From contig VLTN01000032.1 in NCBI GenBank assembly GCA_008330645.1, positions 186,001 to 250,000 on the forward strand: a DNA stretch of 64,000 nt, in the 5' to 3' direction. Source of the stretch: Cafeteria roenbergensis (lineage: Eukaryota > Sar > Bigyra > Bicosoecida > Cafeteriaceae). The position numbers and the translations under genes were made by a program. Under the pieces are notes generated by a model, which was not told the DNA's origin, did not search any database, and was given only the letters and a program-made list of their open reading frames with translations. Of the stretch, positions 12,501 to 21,099 are shown in pieces; the first letter of the stretch is position 1; the number at the start of each line of letters is the position of its first letter.

Positions 12501-13800
12501 GGGCCCGTTCCCGGGTTGAGGGGGTCGCCAGCTCGGGGTGGATCTCTGCGCCTCCGCCGTCGCGGACCTGCACGTCGATGCGGTGCCTCCGCTGGCCGCC
12601 GCGGCTGCTGCGTGGCTGCACTGCAACCTGGAGGGGGTTCTCGGCCCCGCCGCTGTGGTGAACGCCCTGGGGGCCGCTTTTGCCGGTGCGGCCGACGCCG
12701 CCAGCGACGCCTGCCCCGCCGCCGCTTGTTCGCAGGCTGCGAGCGTCGGCGCGCGCTGCGGCGCAGGCGTCCTTGGAGTCGGCGAGCTCTCGCACGGTGC
12801 GCCTCAGGCTGTCCTTGGCCGCCTGGAGGGCTTCCGCCTGCGCGTCGCGCTCGGCCTCCGCTGCCGCTTTGCCCTCCTGGGCCTGCGCCGCGACGCGCTG
12901 CAGCTCCGCGTTGCGCGACTCCGCGCGCAGCAGCTGCGAGCGCAGGCGCTTCAGCTCCTCGGCGACGCTGCGGTCCCCTGGGACGGACCCGGCCGCCTGG
13001 GCCGCCTCCTTCAGCTGCCGGCGGAGCCTCTCGTTCTCCGCCTCTGCTACCAGGCAGCGGTGCGTCATGTCCAGCATGGCTTGCTCGCCAGGGCCGCTGT
13101 CCTCGGCCGCTGCTCTTGCCGCCACGTGCAGCTGCGCCGACTGCAGGGCCAGCTTGGCCTTCTCCAGCAGGGCCTGCTTGCTTGCGTTGTCCGCCCTCAG
13201 GCGCCGAACCTCGCCCATGAGGGCGCGAATGGTCGCGGGCGACTCGCGGGCGGACGAGGATGCCGAGCGGCTGGAGCCGTTTTGCGAGCGAGGGCGCGAG
13301 TCCGGCGCTGCTGACATTGCCGCCTCGATCGAGCGCGCCGTGGACCCGGGCAATTCGTCTCGGGGCGAGGGGCCGCCAGCCCCTGCGCCGTTGGCGGCCG
13401 GGGGAGCGCCGCCTTGCGAAGCAGTTGCCGACGGAACCTGCGGCTCTTGGTAGCCATTCCGCGAGGGGCTCCCCTCCGCCGACTGCGCCTGCCCACGTGG
13501 CGGGTCGGGGTGCCCCACCGGGCTGAAGGGCGCGGGCGGCTGACCAGCCTCGCGCGGGCCGCCCTTGGAGACTTGGCGCGCGGCGCGCAGCTCGTCCGCC
13601 GACACCTCAAGCCCAGAGGCCATCAAGCGTGCGAGGGCAGTGCCTTGCGCCATGGGACCAGCACTTGCCGGCTCAGCGGCCACCCGGGGCGGCGGGCTGG
13701 CGGTGCTCGCTGCCGCGTGCGGCCGTGGCCCGGCCGGCAGTCTGGCTGGCGCGCGAACGCTTGTCCGGCAGAGGCGAGGCGGCGCCATTGCGACGAGCAA
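6589..13800 (-). CDS. PI3-kinase with N-terminal cyclic-nucleotide-binding and GAF domains
   Basis: Single open exon, 2403 residues. Order: disordered/coiled N-terminus (1-800); cyclic-nucleotide-binding domain (about 810-980) with a phosphate-binding cassette GERSLFTGDARAAT; GAF domain (about 1028-1140); PI3K C2 domain split by a disordered acidic insert (about 1303-1655); helical PIK domain (about 1680-1840); kinase domain (about 1897-2403). Kinase motifs are intact: NGDDLRQDQLTLQ, GIGDRHADNL and HIDFGHFLGNWKYK, with a basic activation loop GMRRERASF. The NGDDLRQD form and basic loop look like class I/II PI3K rather than Vps34. I see no Ras-binding or p85-binding domain. A disordered insert of roughly 200 residues sits inside the kinase domain (about 2003-2213). 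Inferred role: phosphoinositide 3-kinase gated by cAMP/cGMP. The start could lie at a later Met, such as MAQGTALARLM. Confidence 0.9.
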   Translation of the reverse strand: MLVAMAPPRLCRTSVRAPARLPAGPRPHAAASTASPPPRVAAEPASAGPMAQGTALARLMASGLEVSADELRAARQVSKGGPREAGQPPAPFSPVGHPDPPRGQAQSAEGSPSRNGYQEPQVPSATASQGGAPPAANGAGAGGPSPRDELPGSTARSIEAAMSAAPDSRPRSQNGSSRSASSSARESPATIRALMGEVRRLRADNASKQALLEKAKLALQSAQLHVAARAAAEDSGPGEQAMLDMTHRCLVAEAENERLRRQLKEAAQAAGSVPGDRSVAEELKRLRSQLLRAESRNAELQRVAAQAQEGKAAAEAERDAQAEALQAAKDSLRRTVRELADSKDACAAARADARSLRTSGGGAGVAGGVGRTGKSGPQGVHHSGGAENPLQVAVQPRSSRGGQRRHRIDVQVRDGGGAEIHPELATPSTRERAHSLVKAPSPANVAAFKRASPRAGSSATQQGATAHSGGDPAARTSPAATPGGDRALGGPAAFTTESPLMSAIASRASSPAPAAHPSPDAELEGDDFGDGQVPSPMRSGLDAQAEPSPARGPASGPAPARAASRSLPQAGPHGQRVAAVDSSPVASDLSPAAQYAATAAPAAAAARGSGRARAPPPPSRSMSVAANLGRRGGMRLTPNPAAPSASRPAAFPRADPGAARRGSPSPASLHGSAPMHHDHKLSRSRSERSESPASFSGSPRLGAQAPPAAPAGRGTMALRVRAPKNVADASPMLAPTPMGPMVPIPSPRSGGQQAAGGGIHQHFDKEPRRASGTSGWPSPAGYMGSPSKRMVPSASGWAPHHASGAAGEAGSAELPSSSEVRDFLRSVPLLHQMTEDDFVSLCGRIDVEQFAAGAVISRQGDAGDRMFIIFSGSVVAYSQQDAAVATAAAAAAAVGLGDASTEGSDDTISAAHPGGDRHAARGPFGAAVAYYGLGDWFGERSLFTGDARAATCVAAEASTCISIGLEPFEDLLLHTARPWLSDKLRRYMSAHREPAARMLENHTRQFNSMVLKSAHKELEAVMSCFVPELSVDDIIERTVHTCYNIFGCQRVGLFIVDQERGEMVLKVSSDAKAQRLPISGIAGDVVSSGRTENIPDAYGDRRFDQSFDRLTGFRTQSMLCLPIKPRPDSPKVIAVLQVLNKTVSVEEAPEAAQAAASAYAEAAAGGSGRGSAFSGAGAEAHGPSGGLTLPQSAYGFAASRQASQRPTLADSLAADFASRDRDPHKRGGRAERGDGGEGGDGARGLERAAPAVAEPGRVVVPFSARDQELLEGMGRQLGATLVALEQEVALDNSHRFTATWRAGSQTFACNVKGISGLPLPARGAMARMVSGRHVTVCLQLFHGEDLIDTVSSSSTLRVKKDKEWITARHERIGEALSRLEEEDLAGRARAESSGFADFDDEDEDEDDEDDITDDVGGRSPVPRPPTDSPRRRGSLSRAMSMRGGMGRPRSNTAGVASVGTSSHRSLSRAASRARLSMIPGSPALLPLVEAPSRSNSPLSGGDRHSLPTATSSPASPAAGASSGARRQAAKSRAEEAQKALEKEEADDAAAIGVTAARFPPGCIPYCSKTLARLGTNISISNLPRATRIVFTVKLEGKTPVAWAGMHLFGYDKCMRRGTVRLPLWPGDCPGAMVPSLDNRYATDPPILEVELPSWSKPIIFTDHGAEDIALEPRPDPSTPLPASVQRLLARDPLADLDETERQVLWRNRNLLSHHPAALSKVLRSVDWSRRDAVQRMHRLLRLWAVPSPLEALQLLDGQFPDPKVRAYAVQCLETLPDQDLVLYMLQLVQVLKNEPFHDSALARFLMRRSLLNPPLVGHVFFWYLQAETHQPHVRDRFGVLLDIYLKHCGEHRVALGHQQYVLERLYAVSVLAKKAKGKRQRLRATREALAKIVWPDSFQLPIKPSFIGKGVIPEKCRVMSSKKLPLWLVFESATGGDNFTVMYKNGDDLRQDQLTLQVLRVMNAMWLGEGLDMCMLPYECVSTGDELGMLEMVLNSDTIGNILAGEAKEMKKGTRRGARAANNVFRPHMITTWLQQEARRAEEREQLGAATDGDGSAAFEGSDDDDSAAADSPSGSWGGTPRAGGGYSPTAAGDSPPGGHPLGRISRSGSTGGVTGVASSSSLRHRVLDPRGRANSAAVGLGSPPLSGAVAPPSPTAALMSRSPTMSARRFGAGVLAAEEARRRQRRGSDASVMSSGSAAGLLEQGPSEAVIAMARAEPMADIGLVDGQAYKAMLERFARSCAGSCVATFLMGIGDRHADNLMVTKDGRLFHIDFGHFLGNWKYKLGMRRERASFKFTVQMVHTLGGERSELYRRFLTLAGQALAVLRRQGNRDLLITLFSLMTSCGIPELRSKKDIMFLRDQFHSDRTDADVAALFADEAQKNASMLTVQLDDWAHQLKHWS

Positions 13801-14158
13801 CTCGCAGGGTTGTCACGGCACGGGCGTCACTGCCTCGAGGCCGGCCGCTGCCCCCGCGCCGCGCCCTGCCAGGCGCATCCCGCTTCGCCCTCGTCCCGGG
13901 TGGCTGGCGGACGGGCACCCTGCGATGGTGCGCGCCTGCTCGGCTCGCAATGCACCCTGCAAAAGATCTCGCAAGCCGCGCGCACGCTCGGGCCAAGACA
14001 AAGATGTTCAACCGCATGCAAGTCGTGTGGCTCAGGGATTGGGGCGGAGAGTGGTGCAGGGACATGCACGCGGTTGGCGCAAAGGTGCACGGCACGCTGG
14101 AAATCACGACGCGTGCGCTCAGGGCACGGGCCCCAGGGGGGGGACGCGCACATCGCGG
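13801..14158. other. Intergenic region upstream of PI3-kinase
   Basis: 358 bases between the PI3-kinase start and the RRM gene stop, both on the minus strand. Presumed promoter and 3' UTR; no motif recognised. Confidence 0.55.
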
Positions 14159-16211
14159 TCACTCCGGCCGCTCCGCATCGCCTCCCGCCTCGGGCGCGGC
14201 ATCCGCCGCCACGATCGCATCGCTCGCGTCCTGCTCTTTGCACGCTTCGCCGCTCCTTGCATCCATGGCTGCGGCTGAGGCGCGGTCCTCGTCCCTGCCG
14301 GCGGCGGCGTCCGGCTTGCGCGCCTGGCGCGCCCAGGCGGGCTGGTCTTCCTCGCGCCGACCAGAGGGACGGGCCTGTGCTTGCGCCCCGGGCGCCTTGG
14401 CCTGGGCGCCGCCCGCTGCCGACTTGGCCGGCACCACAGGCTGCGCGGCTGCAGCGCCAGACGGGGCGCTCGCCGCTGCCCGGGCGTCCTCGACCTCCTG
14501 CACGGTGCGCCGGCGCTGCTTGTCGAGCTCCACGTCTGCGGCAAAGTCGCGCTGCTGGCGCCCGTCGCCCCGGGAGCGGGGGGGCTTGCGAGCGAAGGAG
14601 ATGCGCAGGCGCTTGGAGCCGGACTCGCGCGGGTCGATGTCGTAGTTGTGAATCACTTGCATGGCTGCGAACGCCTCCACGGGAGAGCGAAACTCTGCAA
14701 AGCACAGGTACATCTTGCGACCGTTGCGGCCCCCGTGCGGCACGAGGCGGGCAGCCTCGAACCCGTCGAACGGCCGGAACAGGTGCGCGAGCTCGCGCTC
14801 CGAGGCGTCGTCCGGAACGCCCTCAATGTAGAGGGTAGCCGTGGCGTCTCGTGGCAGAGACGTTGCCGGGGCCATCGGCATCTGCGGCGGCCCGCCGTGG
14901 CGAGGATGCATGTGCGGCGCCATTGGCGGCGACGGCGGGTGGAACGCGTCCCGCCGGCTGAAGTTTCCGGGCGGCGCCACGGGCGCGGGCGGGGCGCCGA
15001 AGTGGCCAGGGGCGCCTTGCGGCCGGGGCGCGGGGGCAGGCTGGCCAGCCGCGGCGGCAGCAGAGGCCGCGCGGGAAGGGTGCCCGAACGTACCGGGCTG
15101 CTGACCTGCCGAAGGAGGCTGCCCCGGGGCCGGGGGACGACCATAGCCGCCGTAGGCGCCCGGGGGGGGCGCAGCACCGCCGTAGGCGCCCGGGGGGGGC
15201 GCAGCACCGCCGTAGGCGCCCGGGGGAGGAGGGGCACCGCCGTAGGCGCCTGGGGGAGGAGGGGCACCGCCGTAGGCGCCTGGGGGAGGAGGGGCACCGC
15301 CGTAGGCGGCGGGGCCGGCGGCCGCAGGCGCAGGCGGAGGCGCGTACTGCTGGGGCGCGTATTGCATGGCAGGGGGCGACTGGCCGTAGGCCGGCATCGA
15401 GGGCGGGGGTCCGGCCGCCGCCGGGTGCCCAGGCATTCCGGCTGCACATGAGGGCGAACAGAAGTGGAGAGCATCTCTGGTGGGGCGGGTGCATGCTGCG
15501 CGGGTGCGCCCACAGAGCGGCTTCCTCAACCGGCCCGGCAGGGGTCGGGGTCGCGCCGCGTGAAACGAGCCAGGACCTCACATGCTTGGCCGCGGGGGCG
15601 GGTCTCCTTGGCAAACTCAACGGCTGCACGGAAAGCAAGGACGCAACGCGAGACGGGCAGGCGGCAGAGGTCGGCGCGACGGCGAGGGAGACGCGAGCGA
15701 TGCCACCGTGACGAGCGGCGCAAGCGACTCGCGGAAAAGCCTGGCACGGGCGCGGACAGGGAAGAAGTGCGGCGCCTGCGCGGCCCAGCGCGGGGAGCGG
15801 TGCGTCTGGGAGGAGGCGGCGACTAGCGGCGGCGCCCTCCGTCGCGGTGGGGCAGCAGCAAGTCAGAAGCAGCCGATCATAGTTTCATTGGGGCAGGGAC
15901 GTGGGGGAGGTCGGGAGCGGGCGGGGGACGAGGGAGAGGGAGGAGGAGGGGGGGGGGGGGGCGCTGGAGATGAGAGCGCGCGTGCGGTCGCACCGATGCC
16001 TTGTGGGTCGGTGGGCGAGAAGCGGTACCCCTGGTAGCGCGAGAAGGCCGCAGATCCGGCCGCGACGTCGACGAACTCGACAAACGCGTACGCTTGGCCC
16101 GACTTGCGCATTCGGAGCCGGGCTGTGGTGAAGCCCGGCTGCTGGGAGAACGCGGCCACAAGCAAAGGCTCGGTCACGTTGGGCGGCAAGTTCCGGACAT
16201 AAAGCGACGAG
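14159..16211 (-). CDS. Two-RRM RNA-binding protein, RBPMS/couch-potato-like (first exon unresolved)
   Basis: Two exons are supported: 16211-15994 and 15441-14159, joined across a GTGCGA...TGCAG intron in matching phase (G|CC, Ala). Exon 1 encodes RRM1 (SLYVRNLPPNVTEPLLVAAF ... GQAYAFVEF). Exon 2 encodes a Pro/Gly/Tyr-rich linker with AYGGAPPPPG repeats, then RRM2 (ATLYIEGVPDDASERELAHLFRPF) and a low-complexity charged tail. The ERELAHLFRPFDGFEAARLV core resembles RBPMS/couch potato and fungal Whi3-type proteins, which bind mRNA and control its localisation or stability. A likely splice acceptor (GCCGCAG) sits just before 16211; the upstream in-frame extension is Arg/Pro-rich and unlike protein, so the start codon is probably in an exon I could not place. 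The low-complexity linker could favour condensates, but that is inference. Confidence 0.8.
15151..15300 (-). repeat. 30-bp coding minisatellite (AYGGA-PPPPG units)
   Basis: Five direct copies of a 30-base unit inside the linker of the RRM protein. Copies 1-2 encode AAPPPGAYGG-type units and copies 3-5 APPPPGAYGG-type units. Near-identical DNA within each subtype indicates recent expansion; 30 bases keeps the frame. Confidence 0.9.
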
Positions 16212-16808
16212 CTGCGGCCAGCGGACCGGGCGGCAAGGGAGCGGCACGCGGGGAGCCCGTCGGGCCGGCCGGGCAATGGCGGGCTTGCCGCGCGTGGGGG
16301 CAGGCTGGGGCAAGAGAGCGCCGGCAGCGGTGGTTCGCGCCGGAGCCCGAGGCGGGAAGGGCGAAGGGCTCGGCCAGGCCTGTGGGTCTCGGGGTGCACG
16401 GAGGCGGTGCGGCGCGGGCGCTGGCCTGGCGCGCTCGCCAGCGGCAGCCGGCGAGTCGGGCCTGCGCGTGGCAGGGGACGGGGGCGCACCTGGGAGCTGC
16501 CATTGCCGGAAGCAACGACGGGGTCAAAGCAGCGGGACGGCCCGGGCGATGGGAGCGAGCGTCCGCTGCGGGACAACGACTGCCGCCTGGGGGCTCTGGT
16601 CGCGGTGCGCGGCGAGGCGGAGTGGGCCCGCCGCGGGGGCCGCAGCGCCCGGCTTGGGCCGCGCCGGCCGGATCGGCATCGCAATGTTTGCGGCGAGGCA
16701 TTGATTGCTCGGGCATGACAGGCAGAGCCGCGCTGTCACCGCTCTGCAGTCCGGGCGCCGTCTTCGGGGCGCGATTGCGCACGTCCTCGTCAGCGGGTGG
16801 CGCGCAAC
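16212..16808. other. Divergent intergenic region (RRM protein / P-protein)
   Basis: About 600 bases between the first supported exon of the minus-strand RRM gene and the plus-strand glycine decarboxylase. It probably contains the missing first exon of the RRM gene plus both promoters. No convincing exon could be fixed by eye. Confidence 0.5.
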
Positions 16809-19800
16809 ATGCTCGCATCGCGCAGTGCAGCTCCGGGTGCCGTGGCCAGGGCGGCCGCGGCCGCAGCAGGCGTGAGGCGGCGGGCCGACGACGGAGGATT
16901 CCGGCGGCCGGGCTGCTTGTCCTACTGCTTGGCGCGACGGCTCGACTGATCTTCAGACGTCCGCAGCCCCCGCCATTGCGCTTCTCCCGCCCGCCCCCCT
17001 TCCCGTGTCCCGGCCGCAGCGTCGAGGCGCAGCTGCCGCTGCGTCCAGCCTGGTGTCCTCCATCCGGCCGAGCCGCGAGGAGGTGAGTAGCCCGTGGTTG
17101 CGGCCAAGCTCCAGCCTTCGACTGCAAGCTCAGTGACGCACGCGCTCTCCCCGCCCGCCTGGCCCCGCGGCCCCGCGGGCCGCCCCGCCTGCCTCCGACC
17201 GAGCGAGGCCTGCCTGGCTGGATAGCGGCGGGGGCTGCGCTGCCGGCGCGTGGCTCCATCGGAACGATCGGCAGGGCGACATTTTCCAATTGCAGTCCGA
17301 ACTGAACCAATAACTGCTGCAGTTGGTGCAGTTGATGAGTTGGCAGAGCCTCTGACTCGCAACTGTCGCGAGAGTTGCGGGGCCGGCGAGTCAGTGGGAG
17401 GCGCGCGGCCCGGGCCGCCGCCCGGGTTTCGCTGCCCCCTCCCCCGCCGCAGCCCCTGCGGCCTCGCCCTGCCGGGCCGCCTTGTTTCGCGGGGGCCGCT
17501 TCCGCCTCGATGCGCCCCGTGAGCGCTCGTCGCGCCGCCCTCCTTGTGGCCTGCAGTTCCTCCATCGCCACGTCGGCATCAAGTCGTTCGAGACCCAGGA
17601 AATGGTCCGCACGATCAACCCGTCGTATGCGACCCTGGAGGACCTGGTTGACAACACCGTCCCCATCACCATCCGCCACCAGCGCGACCTCGAGCTCCCC
17701 GAGGCCGCCACCGAGGCCGAGGCCCTGAGCGAGATGCGCGAAATCGCCAAGCGCAACATCCAGGGCATCAAGTCCTGCATCGGCATGGGCTACTACGGCA
17801 CCTTCACGCCCTCCGTCGCTCTGCGCAACATCCTGGAGAACCCGGCGTGGTACACGTCGTACACCCCGTACCAGGCGGAAATCGCGCAGGGCCGCCTTGA
17901 GATGCTGCTCAACTTCCAGACCATGGTCAGCGACCTCACCGGCATGGACATCGCCAACGCGTCCCTCCTCGACGAGGCGACTGCCTGCGCCGAGGCCATG
18001 GCGCTCGCGGCTTCCGTCCAGCGCAAGCGCGACTCCTTCTTCGTGGCCGCCGACTGCCACCCCCACACCATCTCCCTCATGCGCACCCGCGGCAGCGCCG
18101 TGGGCATGTCCATCAAGGTGGGCAACGTGTTCGAGGTGGAGGACTGGTCCAAGTACGCCGGCGTGCTCGTGCAGTACCCCAACACCGTGGGCCACGTCAA
18201 CGACTACGAAGACCTCGCCGCTGCGGCCTCCGCGCAGGGCGCTCTGGTCGTCGCAGCGACGGACCTGCTCGCGCTCACGCACCTCAAGCCCCCCGGGGAG
18301 TGGGGCGCTGACATCGCCGTTGGCTCCTCGCAGCGCTTCGGCGTGCCCATGGGCTACGGGGGCCCGCACGCCGCCTTCTTCGCGTGCAAGGACCAGTACA
18401 AGCGCCGCATGCCCGGCCGCGTCATTGGCGTGTCCCGCGACGTGAACGGCAAGCAGGCGTACCGCATGGCCATGCAGACCCGCGAGCAGCACATTCGCCG
18501 GGACAAGGCCACCTCCAACATCTGCACGGCCCAGGCGCTCCTCGCCAACATGGCAGCCACCTTTGGCATCTACCACGGCCCCGACGGCCTCCGCCGCATC
18601 GGCGACCGCGTGTGGACCTTGACCACGGCTCTGGCCGAGGGCCTGCGCCGCGCCGGCTACAAGGTCGGCGCCGAGAACGGCTTCTTCGACACCATCGACG
18701 TGAGCCCCCCGCCCTCCCTCCCCGTGGCAGAGACGCTGGTGACCACCGCCGAGTCCCTGGGCTTCAACCTGCGCCTCATCGAGGGCCACTCCATCGAGCC
18801 TGGAGCCGAGTCCACCTCCAGCCACGGGCGAATCGGCATCTCTCTCGACGAGACCAGCACCCCCGAGGACGTCGTGTCCATCCTCGTGGCCCTGCACGCG
18901 CTCCCGCGCGACGCACTGGCGGCCACCGGTGCCGGCTCCACCACGCGCCGCAAGCTCGCGGCCTCCACCCCCATTGGGGTGTTCACCGGCGACGGCCTCG
19001 CGTCCGCTGAGACCGCCTCGGCCCGCGCCCGCGCCGCCATGGACGGCTGCCACGTGGACGACTTCGTGTCCAACCTCGCCGAGGAGGGCGCCAAGTTCTC
19101 CTCTCCGCCGCACAAGCTGCACCGCACCTCCGAGTACATGACCCACGAGGTGTTCAACTCGCACCACAGCGAGACCCAGATGCTTCGCTACCTCAAGCGC
19201 CTCGAAACGCGCGACCTTTCCCTCGCCAACGCCATGATCTCCCTGGGCTCCTGCACCATGAAGCTCAACGCCGCCACCGAGATGATGCCCATCACCTGGC
19301 CCGAGTTCGCCAACGTTCACCCCTTCGCGCCGGACCACCAGACCGAGGGCTTTGCCGCCCTCATCGACTCGCTCAACCGCTGGCTGGCGGAGATCACCGG
19401 CTTCGCCGCCGTGTCGTCGCAGCCCAACTCCGGCGCCCAGGGCGAGTTCACCGGCCTCCTCTGCATCCGCGACTACCACCGCAGCAACGACGAGGGCCAC
19501 CGCAACATCTGCCTCATCCCCAAGTCCGCCCACGGCACCAACCCAGCCTCGGCTGTCATGGCCGGCATGAAGGTGGTCACCGTGGAGACCAGCCCCGGTG
19601 GCGACATCGACTTCGACGACCTCGTGGCCAAGGCTGAGAAGCACAAGGACAACCTGGCCGCATTCATGGTGACGTACCCCTCCACGTTCGGCGTGTTCGA
19701 GGGCGGAATCATCGACATGTGCGACGCCATCCACGAGCGCGGCGGCCAGGTGTACATGGACGGCGCGAACATGAATGCGCAGGTCGGCCTGACCTCCCCG

Positions 19801-19830
19801 GGCCGCATTGGCGCCGACGTCTGCCACCTG

Positions 19831-19862
<32 letters not shown>

Positions 19863-20742
19863 AGGCGGCGGGCCCGGTGTCGGGTCCATCGGCGTGGCCG
19901 AGCACCTCGCCCCGTTCTTGCCCGGGCACCAGATCTCTCCGACCGGCGGCACTGGCTCCAACATCGTCGCCAAGCGCGCCGGCGCCGTGAGCGCCTCCCC
20001 CTTCGGCTCTGCTCTCATCCTGCCCATCAGCTGGATGTACATCCGCATGCTGGGCCCCGACGGCCTGCGCAAGGCAACGAGCAACGCCATCCTCAACGCC
20101 AACTACCTCTCCCGCCGCCTCGAGGGCCACTTCGACGTGCTGTTCCGTGGTGCCTCTGGCAACGTTGCCCACGAGTTCATCATCGACATCCGGCCCTTCA
20201 AGAAGTACGGCATCACCGAGGAGGACGTCGCCAAGCGCCTGATGGACTACAGCTTCCACGGCCCCACCATGTCCTGGCCCGTGCCGGGCACCCTCATGAT
20301 CGAGCCCACCGAGTCCGAGGACAAGGGCGAGCTCGACCGCTTCGCCGAGGCCCTCATTGCCATCCGCGGCGAGATCGAGGACGTGGTCACCGGCAAGATC
20401 GCCGCCGAGGACAGCCCCCTCCACCACGCGCCTCACTGCCAGGACGTGGTCATCAGCTCCAAGTGGGACCGCAAGTACTCGGTGGAGAAGGCTGCGTTCC
20501 CGCTGGGCTGGATCCGCGAGCGCAAGTTCTGGCCCTACGTGTCCCGCATCGACAACGTGTACGGCGACCGCAACCTCCAGTGCAGCTGCCCGCCCCTCTC
20601 CGTGTACGAGGATGCTGCTGAGTCGTCCGACTCCGAGGAGGAGGTCGAGGCCGCGGCCCCGGCCCCGGCCGAGCCAACGCCCGCGGCAGCCTCCGCTTCC
20701 TCCGGCGCGTTCGCATTCCCCACGGCAGCGGACCGCGCCTGA
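16809..20742 (+). CDS. GLDC: Glycine decarboxylase P-protein, mitochondrial
   Basis: PLP-dependent P-protein of the glycine cleavage system: decarboxylates glycine and passes the aminomethyl group to H-protein in mitochondria. Three exons: 16809-16871, 17020-17082 and 17557-20742, all phase 0, about 1103 residues. The first two exons encode an Ala/Arg/Ser-rich presequence ([16 protein letters not shown] ... [13 protein letters not shown]) typical of mitochondrial import; exon 3 begins with the P-protein start FLHRHVG. Both halves of the dimer-like fold are present. The PLP lysine is Lys804 in [18 protein letters not shown] Met at 17482 would give a longer single-exon frame, but its leader is unlike the family. 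Oddity: an added C-terminal tail, acidic ([18 protein letters not shown]) then Ala/Ser-rich, which the family lacks. Confidence 0.95.
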
Positions 20743-21099
20743 GCCTGGCCTCGCGCGTCCTCGGCCTCGCTCTTGGCCCTCTTTCTTTGCGTAGCCAGTG
20801 AGCAGCGAGTCCCAGGCGACCGATCCGCTCGAGGCCGGCGTGCGCCGGGTTTTCGACCGCAGTTCGCTGCTTGCCGTGACCACGAGTGTCCCGCCCTATC
20901 GTACTCTCTCGAAATTTGCACGACGAATGGATGAATTCTGCAAGCTCGCTGTTCGTGGCCGCGCACTGGCCCTCGCGCGCGCACCCACGCACTGCCTCTC
21001 GCACTCGCGAACCCATGGCGCCCGGATAAGAGCGGTTTGCCAAGCATATCCACCTGCCCCCCTCGCGGGGTCGGGTTGGGGCGCCGCGGGCGCTGCCCG
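20743..21099. other. Convergent intergenic region
   Basis: 357 bases between convergent stops. It includes a stretch with lower GC near 20890-20950. Presumed 3' UTRs; nothing else recognised. Confidence 0.55.

Noticed and set aside
17482-17556. Glycine decarboxylase starting at Met 17482
   Set aside because: Those 25 residues are intron sequence before a CTGCAG acceptor; two upstream exons provide a mitochondrial presequence in phase.
16174-20883. Minus-strand open frame of 1569 codons opposite glycine decarboxylase
   Set aside because: Antisense shadow with repetitive Gly/Val/His composition; the plus strand carries the intact P-protein.
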